6,090 nt of DNA, from positions 1 to 6,090 of the forward strand of contig CALCPB010000093.1 of the NCBI GenBank assembly GCA_937897665.1, given 5' to 3'. Of this stretch, positions 1-5,510 are shown piece by piece. The notes beneath the pieces are model-generated. The model was not told the DNA's origin. It did no database searches and saw only the letters and a program-made list of their open reading frames with translations. A program made the position numbers and the translations under genes. Each line of letters opens with the position of its first letter. The stretch's first letter is position 1. Origin of the DNA: an uncultured Halomicronema sp. GTDB lineage: Bacteria > Cyanobacteriota > Cyanobacteriia > Phormidesmidales > Phormidesmidaceae.

Positions 1-1148
1 AGCCCAACATCTGTGGACGAGAGAGCGCCGTAAATTCCGACCCTCTCTAACACGCTGTCGTCGGGCACGTTAGCCGCGGCCAACAACACATTCATTTGAC
101 CGGGCAGGCGACCCGCGACCGGGTGAATGCCAAACCGCACTTGCGCACCGCGATCGCGTAAGGTTTTGGTGATGTCAGCGACCGCATGCTGGGCTTGAGC
201 GACGGCCATGCCATATCCCGGCACAATCACTACGCTATCAGCAGTCTCTAGCAGTTCCACGGTCTCATCGACTGAGGTCGGGGTCGCTTCGCCTTCTACC
301 GCCTTGCCAACATAGGCCGTGTTGCCAAAACCACCGAGTAAGACATTGGCAAATGAGCGGTTCATTGCCTGGCACATGATGTAGCTCAAAATCAGTCCAC
401 TGCTACCGACGAGCGCCCCGGTCACAATCAGCAAATCGTTGTTGAGCATGAAGCCCGCTGCCGCCGCGCCCCAACCGGAATAGCTGTTGAGAATCGAGAT
501 CACTACTGGCATATCAGCCCCACCAATAGCGAGCACTAGGGTCGAGCCCAAAATGGCAGCGATCGCCGTCATGATGCCTAGCGGCAATAGCCCAGCGACT
601 TCGCCCACTGTCATGTAGTAATAGCCTAGACCGATGACGGCCCCTAACAAACCGATATTCAGCACATGACGCCCGGGCAACAAAACTGCCTTGCTCGACA
701 CCCAGCCCTGCAGCTTGCCACAGGCAATCAAGGAGCCGATAAAGGTCACTGACCCAATAAAGACCCCAATAAACGCTTCTACCTTATGAATAGTGAAGTC
801 GATGCCGACTAGAGAGGCATCTGGATTGAGATAGCTGGCATACCCGACCAGCACTGCCGCCAAACCGCCAAAGCCGTTGAGCAATCCGACCAGTTGGGGC
901 AGCGAGGGCATCGCCGCGCGGGTGGCAATCAATCCACCGATCCAAATGGCGGGAACCATTGACGCTAACAATACGCCGTAGCCGCTCACTTCGCGGCTGA
1001 GAGCAGTGGCACCAAGCGCCACCACCATACCGGCAATGCCGTAAAGGTTACCGCGTCGAGCCGTTTCGGGGTTCGAGAGGCCACCCAGGCTGAGAATAAA
1101 CAGAATGCTGGCCGCGATATACGCAACCGTCAACAGATTATGAGACAT
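1..1148 (-). CDS. pntB: NAD(P) transhydrogenase subunit beta (PntB), partial, C-terminus off the left edge
   Basis: PntB is the membrane and NADP(H)-binding subunit of the proton-translocating transhydrogenase. With PntA it couples hydride transfer between NAD(H) and NADP(H) to proton movement across a membrane, reported as the thylakoid membrane in Synechocystis. The 382 visible codons begin MSHNLLTVAYIAASILFILS and continue into LGGLSNPETARRGNLYGIAG, a typical PntB start. Multiple hydrophobic helices (domain II) fill roughly the first 270 residues. Domain III follows, with VIVPGYGMAVAQAQ and FGIHPVAGRLPGQMNVLL, the NADP-binding fold. Compared with about 460 residues in E. coli PntB, some 80-100 residues are missing off the edge. 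The start is set by AAGGA seven bases upstream. The gene begins 45 bases after pntA, in the same direction. Oddity: residues 358-382 lack the expected MDEIN-type motif (see findings). The family call is certain from the rest of the protein. Confidence 0.97.
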   Translation of the reverse strand, partial: MSHNLLTVAYIAASILFILSLGGLSNPETARRGNLYGIAGMVVALGATALSREVSGYGVLLASMVPAIWIGGLIATRAAMPSLPQLVGLLNGFGGLAAVLVGYASYLNPDASLVGIDFTIHKVEAFIGVFIGSVTFIGSLIACGKLQGWVSSKAVLLPGRHVLNIGLLGAVIGLGYYYMTVGEVAGLLPLGIMTAIAAILGSTLVLAIGGADMPVVISILNSYSGWGAAAAGFMLNNDLLIVTGALVGSSGLILSYIMCQAMNRSFANVLLGGFGNTAYVGKAVEGEATPTSVDETVELLETADSVVIVPGYGMAVAQAQHAVADITKTLRDRGAQVRFGIHPVAGRLPGQMNVLLAAANVPDDSVLERVGIYGALSSTDVG

Positions 1149-1155
1149 CGTTCAA

Positions 1156-1160
1156 TCCTT
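1156..1160 (-). promoter_or_regulatory. Shine-Dalgarno of pntB
   Basis: On the minus strand AAGGA lies seven bases before the ATG at 1148, inside the 45-base pntA-pntB gap. It fixes the pntB start. No hairpin or promoter-like sequence is evident in the gap, which fits co-transcription with pntA. Confidence 0.75.
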
Positions 1161-1193
1161 ATTGCGGTGTTTCGGTGCAGTACAGGTCGTCGG

Positions 1194-2801
1194 CTACTTG
1201 CGGAACATATTCAACATGCGCTGAGTCACGAAGAAGCCGCCAGCAATGTTGAGCGTGCTGACAAAAATGGCGATCGCCCCCAAAATGGTCACGGTCGAGG
1301 TCAATGGCCCCGAGACTTGCAGCATGCCGCCAATGATGATGATGCCGCTAATGGCATTGGTGACACTCATCAAGGGGGTGTGCAGAGCTGGTGTCACATC
1401 CCAAATCACTTTCCAGCCTAAAAAGATCGCCATCACAAAGACGGTAAAGTGCGAGATAAAGGATTCCGGTGCATAGCCCCCAATGCCAAACAGCGCGGCC
1501 CCAATGATGACCGGCCAGAGTAGCTGCTTCACCATGCCGAATCGGGTTTCTTTCACCGTTTCAATCGCTGCAGGCGCCGCTTTAGCCGGAGGCTGAGGGG
1601 GGGTCGGCCGTTCCAGCGGCGGGGCCGGCCAGACCACCTCTCCAGCTAAAACGACGGTGGTCTGACGCACGACGTCATCCGTCATGTCAACGGTGTGCTC
1701 TGTTGCCCCCCCCAATTCATTGAGCAAATGGACGAGGTTAGTTCCATACAGCTGGCTGGCTTGATTGGCCATGCGGCTGGCCAGATCCGTCAGGCCGACA
1801 ATCTTGACCCCATGATGGTCATAAATTTCGTTGGGGCGAGTCAGCTCGCAGTTGCCGCCTTGTTCGGCGGCCATATCCACAATGACGGAACCGGGCTTCA
1901 TCGCTTCCACCATTTCCTGCGTCACTAAGCGCGGCGCCGCCTTTCCCGGAATCAAGGCCGTCGTAATGATGACGTCAACTTCTGCCGCCTGCTGAGCAAA
2001 TAGCGCCATTTCCGCCGCAATAAAGGCCGGACTCATGACCTTGGCGTAGCCGCCAGAGCCTTCGCTATCTTCCTCAAAATGCAGTTCCAGAAATTCAGCC
2101 CCGAGGCTTTGCACCTGCTCTTTGACCACTGGGCGGGTGTCAAACGCGCGCACCACGGCACCCAAGCCACGAGCTGCTCCGATTGCGGCGAGCCCGGCTA
2201 CCCCCGCCCCAATCACCAAGACCTTACAGGGCGGAATTTTGCCGGCAGCGGTAATCTGCCCAGTGAAACCGTGACCAAATTGGTGAGCCGCCTCGATAAC
2301 GGCGCGATAGCCCGCCAAGTTAGCCATCGAACTGAGGGCATCCAACTTTTGCGCCCGAGTGATGCGAGGCACCGCATCCATCGCCATCACCGTCGCATCT
2401 TTCGCCGCTAGCTTTTCTAATAGAGTGGGATTTTGCGCGGGCCAAATGAAGCTCACCAGCTGTCCACCGGGACGCAGCAGATCGGTCTCATCTTGGTTCA
2501 GCTCCGGATGCCACTGGGGCGCGCGCACCTTGAGAACGATATCTGACTCAGCCCACAGAGCTGCCACATCTTGAACCACATGGCCGCCTACTGCCGCATA
2601 GGCCGCATCAGGAAAGCTCGCCGCGACTCCAGCGCCAGACTCAACCCACACTTCAAATCCTGACTTCTGCAACTTCTTGACGGTGTCAGGGGTTGCCGCA
2701 ACTCGCCGCTCGCCTGCTGCGACTTCCTTCGGAATGCCGAGTCGCATGGCAGGACGCGGATCAGAAGGTGCGTTCGGATTGGATGCGATCACAGCTGTCA
2801 T
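1194..2801 (-). CDS. pntA: NAD(P) transhydrogenase subunit alpha (PntA), full length
   Basis: PntA binds NAD(H) and supplies part of the membrane domain of the proton-translocating transhydrogenase. The 535 residues are close to E. coli PntA (510) and contain both parts in one chain. Residues about 19-390 are the alanine-dehydrogenase-like domain I, opening with MRLGIPKEVAAGERRVAATP. The loop VPRITRAQKLDALSSMA carries the R146, Q151 and D154 triad that matches E. coli R127, Q132 and D135. The Rossmann motif GAGVAG is at 198-203, with the acidic residue D221 in FDTR that selects NAD over NADP. A proline/alanine-rich linker (about 391-413) leads to four hydrophobic segments (about 429-525) containing HTPLMSVTNAISGI, and the chain ends TQRMLNMFRK. 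AGGAG nine bases upstream supports the first ATG rather than Met19. A run of eight G in the coding strand (1706-1713) keeps the frame. Confidence 0.98.
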   Translation of the reverse strand: MTAVIASNPNAPSDPRPAMRLGIPKEVAAGERRVAATPDTVKKLQKSGFEVWVESGAGVAASFPDAAYAAVGGHVVQDVAALWAESDIVLKVRAPQWHPELNQDETDLLRPGGQLVSFIWPAQNPTLLEKLAAKDATVMAMDAVPRITRAQKLDALSSMANLAGYRAVIEAAHQFGHGFTGQITAAGKIPPCKVLVIGAGVAGLAAIGAARGLGAVVRAFDTRPVVKEQVQSLGAEFLELHFEEDSEGSGGYAKVMSPAFIAAEMALFAQQAAEVDVIITTALIPGKAAPRLVTQEMVEAMKPGSVIVDMAAEQGGNCELTRPNEIYDHHGVKIVGLTDLASRMANQASQLYGTNLVHLLNELGGATEHTVDMTDDVVRQTTVVLAGEVVWPAPPLERPTPPQPPAKAAPAAIETVKETRFGMVKQLLWPVIIGAALFGIGGYAPESFISHFTVFVMAIFLGWKVIWDVTPALHTPLMSVTNAISGIIIIGGMLQVSGPLTSTVTILGAIAIFVSTLNIAGGFFVTQRMLNMFRK

Positions 2802-2810
2802 AAAAATTTT

Positions 2811-2815
2811 CTCCT
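2811..2815 (-). promoter_or_regulatory. Shine-Dalgarno of pntA
   Basis: AGGAG on the minus strand, nine bases before the ATG at 2801, in an AT-rich context (TTTTAGGAGAAAATTTTT). It decides the start in favour of the first Met over the in-frame Met19. Confidence 0.8.
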
Positions 2816-2822
2816 AAAATGT

Positions 2823-2863
2823 AGTTGCGATTGATCTGTCTTACTCCGCGATTCAGTTGCGAT
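2823..2863. repeat. 9-base direct repeat upstream of pntA
   Basis: AGTTGCGAT occurs at 2823-2831 and again at 2855-2863, 32 bases apart, about three helical turns, so both copies face the same side of the DNA. The second copy runs into a HIP1 octamer (2859-2866). Position just upstream of the pntA ribosome binding site would suit an operator or leader element. This is inference; no regulator is recognised. Confidence 0.4.
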
Positions 2864-2870
2864 CGCCAAC

Positions 2871-2900
2871 CAGGCCGCCATCATTGAGTGACATGGCCTG
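2871..2900. repeat. Imperfect inverted repeat upstream of pntA
   Basis: CAGGCC (2871-2876) and GGCCTG (2895-2900) are perfect 6-base arms. An alternative pairing GCCAT (2877-2881) with ATGGC (2893-2897) overlaps the right arm. It lies 70-100 bases before the pntA start and could be an operator or a leader hairpin. There is no T-run, so it is not a terminator. Confidence 0.35.
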
Positions 2901-3000
2901 ACCGACTGGCCCCGACAGCAAATCGGCAAAAAAATTGGCCCGACGCAATCAAAATCCTCAAACCCAAGGTCTGCGTAGGAATGTTTAACCCATAATCAGC

Positions 3001-3055
3001 GGCGGCAACACTGCTAGCGGGTGCTCCGGCTGTAAAACTCGATTTAACTGCCGCC
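3001..3055. repeat. GC-rich inverted repeat with 41-base loop
   Basis: GGCGGCA (3001-3007) and TGCCGCC (3049-3055) are perfect 7-base arms. The loop is itself GC-rich, with a weak imperfect inner pairing. It could be a stem-loop in a minus-strand pntA leader RNA or an independent element. Seven base pairs with a long loop could also be chance in GC-rich DNA. Confidence 0.35.
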
Positions 3056-3328
3056 CCTACGGCATTGCATCACCGTCGAAGCCGCCTGATTGTTAGCTCC
3101 CGTGATCTCGTGAACGACAGCACACCATCAACACTTCATCCAAACTTAAAGACAAATGGCCACCTAGGTCATTAGCTTTGTTGCTCTGTTTTTAACGCGA
3201 TCGCTTCAGAAATAGAGTGTTGATCAGCCTTTTTTTACATTCCTGGAAAATTATCAACGTCCTCTGTCATATTGTCGAAACGAAACTTAACCTCAACTGC
3301 TTGACACGGCAACGCAACAATTCGTCTG

Positions 3329-3417
3329 CTGTAAACAGGGCAATTTCTTGACCAGATCTCAAAGCCTGAAGGCATCTTCAGGTCTGAGAATTGTGGATAA
3401 AATTGCCCTGTTCACAG
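3329..3417. repeat. Nested 89-base inverted repeat (possible structured RNA or small mobile-repeat relic)
   Basis: The outer arms CTGTAAACAGGGCAATTT (3329-3346) and its complement (3400-3417) match at 17 of 18 positions, the only mismatch being 3333/3413. Inside them sits a second hairpin, CCTGAAG (3365-3371) with CTTCAGG (3376-3382) around a GCAT tetraloop, extended by TCTCA (3357-3361) pairing with TGAGA (3385-3389). The whole can fold into one long interrupted hairpin. No clean target-site duplication is visible at the ends, and no T-run follows. It could be a structured noncoding RNA, a MITE-like element with 18-base terminal repeats, or a cruciform site. The pairing is seen directly; the function is unknown. 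Confidence 0.75.
3392..3400 (-). other. DnaA-box-like 9-mer
   Basis: The plus strand reads TGTGGATAA, so the minus strand has TTATCCACA, the perfect consensus DnaA box. A weaker match with two differences (TTATCAACG) is at 3252-3260 on the plus strand. One perfect box is not an origin, and cyanobacterial origins are often elsewhere. However, rpmH-rnpA is a classical oriC neighbourhood in other bacteria. Confidence 0.35.
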
Positions 3418-3987
3418 TCGCTGGCAGATGCTTTTACCGGTTCGATCGGGTGAATTAGGACCGTTCATTCGTTAATGGCCAGAACCTCAGGGAGCCCGCC
3501 TGACCACGCCCGCCTCACCAATCAAACTAGGAGCTGAAACTGCGACAGCACCCACCTTAAGCTGTTCACTAATCAGCGCCTCTGGCTACAGGCAAAATAA
3601 TGAAAATCCATCCGTTTGATGATGGTCAATATCAGGACGGTTCTAATGATAAAAAGTCAACCTGTTCCGGTTCTGCTTAAGAGAATGAGGATTTTAAGTC
3701 CGATTTTTTTCGGCCTGTATTCGATATCGAGAATCTTGAAATACCTAGAACACTGGACAACGGCTAGTCGAAGTTGAACAATCGATCGGGTTTTCAATGA
3801 TTGAATTGAGCAGACTGATGAATGAGCCGATTGCTTGAGAGTCAGCCTGGATAATCTCTGCTTCCCAAACTGATCGCCTGAGACATTGGGACAATGCCAA
3901 TCATCGTAGTCAGCAGCCTTGGTCAGCGAGTCGCCTCTGATCCCTAGCGGCCAGCCGCTCACCCAACTTAAATCGGATTTAATCGCC

Positions 3988-4011
3988 TCACAGTGAGAAA
4001 CAAGCCTGTGA
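3988..4011. repeat. Short inverted repeat upstream of the DUF2808 gene
   Basis: TCACAG (3988-3993) and CTGTGA (4006-4011) are perfect 6-base arms around 12 bases. About 40 bases on, GATAG (4052-4056) faces CTATC (4066-4070). Either could be an operator for the plus-strand genes. The signals are short and may be chance. Confidence 0.25.
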
Positions 4012-4233
4012 TGGCAACGTATGCTACTTCCAATTGCCGTAAAAGATCAGTGATAGAATCGCAACCTATCGGTTTAGTTCTCTAGTGATGACACACTGGA
4101 GTTAGCCTTCTGAAAGGGAATAGGGAGCGCCTCGTCTTTGCCTGTTCCACTCAAGTGGACACTTTTCAGACAGGCTGAGCGTCCTGGATGCAATAGTGGA
4201 ATTAGGCACACAATAATTAAACATGCAGTTTTT

Positions 4234-4238
4234 AGGAG
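4234..4238 (+). promoter_or_regulatory. Shine-Dalgarno of the DUF2808 gene
   Basis: AGGAG (in TTTAGGAGAGG) lies seven bases before the ATG at 4246. It decides this start over an in-frame TTG at 4138, which has no such signal and would bury the signal peptide. Confidence 0.8.
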
Positions 4239-4245
4239 AGGATCA

Positions 4246-4797
4246 ATGACACTTAAACGTTGGCTAAGTCGAAGCTTGTTGGGCGTTTTGGCAGTTTCGG
4301 GCTTCACCCTCGCTACCACCACTGCGATCGCTCAAACAACGGACGGTTTGACCATTTTTGGTGGCGTGGATTCTGAGTTTCGCCTGAGCTACTACATTGA
4401 CAACAACGAGCGCCGCAGTTCAGATGCCCGCTACTATCTTCGGGTGGCAGGGCGGAAGGTCACTCAAGAGGTGCTAGAGCTGCAGGTCAACTATCCCGAA
4501 GAATTCGAAGAAGAAGGTGGGCACTTTAGTAAGACCCGCATCGAACTCCGCGAAGGGAGCGGCCGGGGCGGCGCCACCATCGCCGTTGACGAAATCATAG
4601 TCAACGAAGAAGCCAATATTTTCGAGATCTATCCGACTGAGCCGATTGCTGCCAACAGCAGCTTTGTCATTGTTTTGCATGATGTCCGCAACCCTAATCG
4701 GTATGGCAACCACTTCTTTCTCTTAGATGCGCTCTACCAGGGCGGGCCGTTGAGAGAGTTTATTGGTGTCTGGCCCCTTGAGGTGTCGGCAGAATAG
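4246..4797 (+). CDS. Secreted DUF2808 family protein
   Basis: A 183-residue protein whose biochemical role is not known. It starts with a classic signal peptide: basic MTLKRWLSRS, a hydrophobic core LLGVLAVSGFTLATT, and cleavage probably after AIA (27-29), just before Gln30. The mature part looks like DUF2808: YYLRVAGRKVTQEVLELQVN (residues about 63-82), YPEEF (83-87), a central strand IAVDEIIVNEEANIFEIYP, then VIVLHDVRNPN (about 149-159) and a FIGVWPLEV end (172-180). The VRNP motif and terminal G-W are typical of the family as I recall it. It has no cysteine and no membrane segment after the signal, so it is probably periplasmic, lumenal or extracellular. It sits 117 bases upstream of rpmH in the same direction. 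Co-transcription is possible, but rpmH probably has its own promoter. The family call is from pattern memory, not a search. Confidence 0.85.
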   Translation: MTLKRWLSRSLLGVLAVSGFTLATTTAIAQTTDGLTIFGGVDSEFRLSYYIDNNERRSSDARYYLRVAGRKVTQEVLELQVNYPEEFEEEGGHFSKTRIELREGSGRGGATIAVDEIIVNEEANIFEIYPTEPIAANSSFVIVLHDVRNPNRYGNHFFLLDALYQGGPLREFIGVWPLEVSAE

Positions 4798-4800
4798 CCT

Positions 4801-4830
4801 TTGGAGTCTCTGAGAGTTTGATGTTACTAT
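4801..4830 (+). promoter_or_regulatory. Candidate sigma-70-type promoter for rpmH-rnpA
   Basis: TTGGAG (4801-4806), an 18-base gap and TACTAT (4825-4830) resemble a weak -35/-10 pair. Transcription would begin near 4837, at the inverted repeat 4831-4847, and give an approximately 80-base rpmH leader. The boxes match consensus at only 3 of 6 and 4 of 6 positions, so this is tentative. Confidence 0.3.
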
Positions 4831-4847
4831 TTAAGACTGTGTCTTAA
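4831..4847. repeat. 7-base perfect inverted repeat, rpmH upstream region
   Basis: TTAAGAC (4831-4837), spacer TGT, GTCTTAA (4841-4847). It lies 34 bases after the DUF2808 stop. The arms are AT-rich and there is no T-run after it, so it is a poor terminator. It could be a protein-binding palindrome over the rpmH start site. Confidence 0.45.
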
Positions 4848-4858
4848 GAAGTTGGTAG

Positions 4859-4892
4859 CAAGCAACCAGAGACTGATGTCGCTGGTTGCTTG
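4859..4892 (+). repeat. 11-base perfect inverted repeat in the rpmH leader
   Basis: CAAGCAACCAG (4859-4869) and CTGGTTGCTTG (4882-4892) pair over all 11 positions around a 12-base loop. The structure ends 22 bases before the rpmH ATG and just before the purine-rich ribosome binding region (4899-4908). As RNA it would be a stable stem, suited to controlling L34 translation, stability or processing. It lacks a downstream T-run, so it is unlikely to be a terminator of the DUF2808 gene. Confidence 0.65.
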
Positions 4893-4914
4893 GCCTGTAG
4901 GGAAGAGATTAACC

Positions 4915-5052
4915 ATGACAAAAAGAACGTTGGGCGGTACTAACCGTAAGCAAAAGCGGACATCCGGTTTCCGCGCTCGCATGCGCACCGCGACTGGACG
5001 CCGAGTGATTCGTTCACGCCGCCGGAAAGGGCGGGCCCAGCTTGCCGTTTAG
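4915..5052 (+). CDS. rpmH: 50S ribosomal protein L34
   Basis: L34 is a small, very basic protein of the large ribosomal subunit. The 45 residues [34 protein letters not shown] and [11 protein letters not shown] match the family over its full usual length of 44-46, including the conserved [16 protein letters not shown] and GR-VI-RRR-KGR elements. I start at the ATG at 4915, which follows a GGGAAGAG purine stretch; open codons further upstream would add a non-family extension through the leader hairpin. A 95-base gap containing an inverted repeat separates it from rnpA, the usual partner. Confidence 0.98.
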   Translation: MTKRTLGGTNRKQKRTSGFRARMRTATGRRVIRSRRRKGRAQLAV

Positions 5053-5072
5053 TCATCGCATTGGCGGCATGA

Positions 5073-5094
5073 CACTGTCATTCAGTGGACAGTG
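5073..5094 (+). repeat. Inverted repeat in the rpmH-rnpA gap with alternative pairing
   Basis: CACTGTC (5073-5079) pairs perfectly with GACAGTG (5088-5094) around 8 bases. The same left arm can pair instead, as CACTG (5073-5077), with CAGTG at 5083-5087. It starts 21 bases after the rpmH stop. There is no T-run, so an RNA processing or stability element is likelier than a terminator. Confidence 0.5.
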
Positions 5095-5147
5095 AGTGAT
5101 TAGTCCGCTAACGATGTTGGCAAAAAATCGCCCACAAGTACAGGCTA

Positions 5148-5510
5148 GTGGCATTACCCAAACCATATCGGCTAACTCGGACAAAGGAATTTTCCAAGGT
5201 TTACCGATGCGGTAAGCAAGCCTCTACTCAAAATTTGGCCGTCAGAGTTCTAGAAATTACGGAGCAGTCCACTTCGGGCTGCTCCCGTTTTGGTATAACC
5301 ATCAGCCAAAAAGTCAGCAAACGGGCAGTTCGCCGAAATCGGCTTAAGCGTCAAATTAGAAGCGGGCTGCAGGAGTTAATTCCCCGTCTGAAATCGAACC
5401 TCTGGATAGTCATTATTCTCAGGTCGCCGGCTGTGCACTGCGACTATTGGCAATTTCTGCGAGAATTAGAACAGTTGTTTTTAGAGCTCGAGGTATTCGA
5501 TGGGTATTAA
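5148..5510 (+). CDS. rnpA: Ribonuclease P protein component
   Basis: RnpA is the protein subunit of RNase P and, with the catalytic RNA rnpB, trims the 5' ends of precursor tRNAs. The 120 residues are of usual length. The N-terminus MALPKPYRLTRTKEFSKVYR is typical. The central SRFGITISQKVSKRAVRRNR leads into the RNA-binding signature R63-N64-R65-L66-K67-R68-Q69-I70-R71. The C-terminal half, with WIVIILRSPA and WQFLRELEQLFLEL, fits the final strand and helix. The start is GTG; no ATG lies in frame upstream before the stop at 5109, and the Shine-Dalgarno (AGG at 5142-5144) is poor, suggesting modest or coupled translation. It overlaps the next gene by 11 bases. Confidence 0.97.
   Translation: MALPKPYRLTRTKEFSKVYRCGKQASTQNLAVRVLEITEQSTSGCSRFGITISQKVSKRAVRRNRLKRQIRSGLQELIPRLKSNLWIVIILRSPAVHCDYWQFLRELEQLFLELEVFDGY
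5490..5494 (+). promoter_or_regulatory. Shine-Dalgarno of the PH-domain gene
   Basis: GAGGT, five bases before the ATG at 5500, inside the end of rnpA. It supports translational coupling with rnpA. A stronger sequence, AAGGAGGAGG (5509-5518), lies downstream of this start and does not serve it. Confidence 0.5.

Larger units (their letters stand above)
2816..4245. other. 1.4 kb intergenic region between divergent pntAB and the DUF2808/rpmH group
   Basis: No reading frame here has a ribosome binding site together with a recognisable protein. Stop codons are frequent in all frames. The longest open stretch, a minus-strand frame at 3657-3962 starting GTG, has no Shine-Dalgarno and a low-complexity, unfamiliar translation. 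The region must contain promoters in both directions, but I cannot point to a convincing -35/-10 pair. Contents worth noting are inverted repeats at 2871-2900, 3001-3055, 3329-3417 and 3988-4011, a DnaA-box-like site at 3392-3400, a T7 run at 3230-3236, and HIP1 sites at 2859 and 3197. A small RNA gene or decayed genes are possible. I saw no tRNA cloverleaf and no 6S, SRP or tmRNA signature. Confidence 0.7.

Noticed and set aside
1140..2574. Several plus-strand open frames across pntA
   Set aside because: They are antisense shadows of the certain pntA coding sequence, with no family resemblance.
3230..3236. T7 run as an intrinsic terminator
   Set aside because: No stable GC-rich hairpin immediately precedes it on the plus strand and there is no gene upstream to terminate.
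3301..3334. TTGACA as a -35 promoter box
   Set aside because: No -10-like hexamer occurs 16-18 bases downstream.
3430..3455. GGTTCGATC resembling a tRNA T-loop
   Set aside because: The flanking bases do not form a proper T stem, and no acceptor or anticodon arms are found around it.
3600..3680. 26-codon plus-strand frame starting MKIHPFDDGQ
   Set aside because: Only a weak AGG upstream and no resemblance to known small cyanobacterial proteins. Too short to support.
3685..3777. 30-codon plus-strand frame starting MRILSPIFFG
   Set aside because: No properly spaced ribosome binding site and no match to known small photosystem or cytochrome subunits.
3946..3959. AGCGG-CCAG-CCGCT small hairpin as a terminator
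   Set aside because: Only five pairs and no T-run on either strand.
3657..3962. 101-codon open frame on the minus strand starting GTG
   Set aside because: No Shine-Dalgarno, no recognisable domain, unfamiliar composition, and overlap with short inverted repeats. It is probably a chance open frame.
4138..4245. N-terminal extension of the DUF2808 protein from a TTG codon
   Set aside because: The extension lacks a ribosome binding site and would put 36 residues before a clear signal peptide; the ATG at 4246 has AGGAG.
4852..4914. Upstream extension of rpmH
   Set aside because: It would translate the 11-base leader stem and add residues that L34 does not have.
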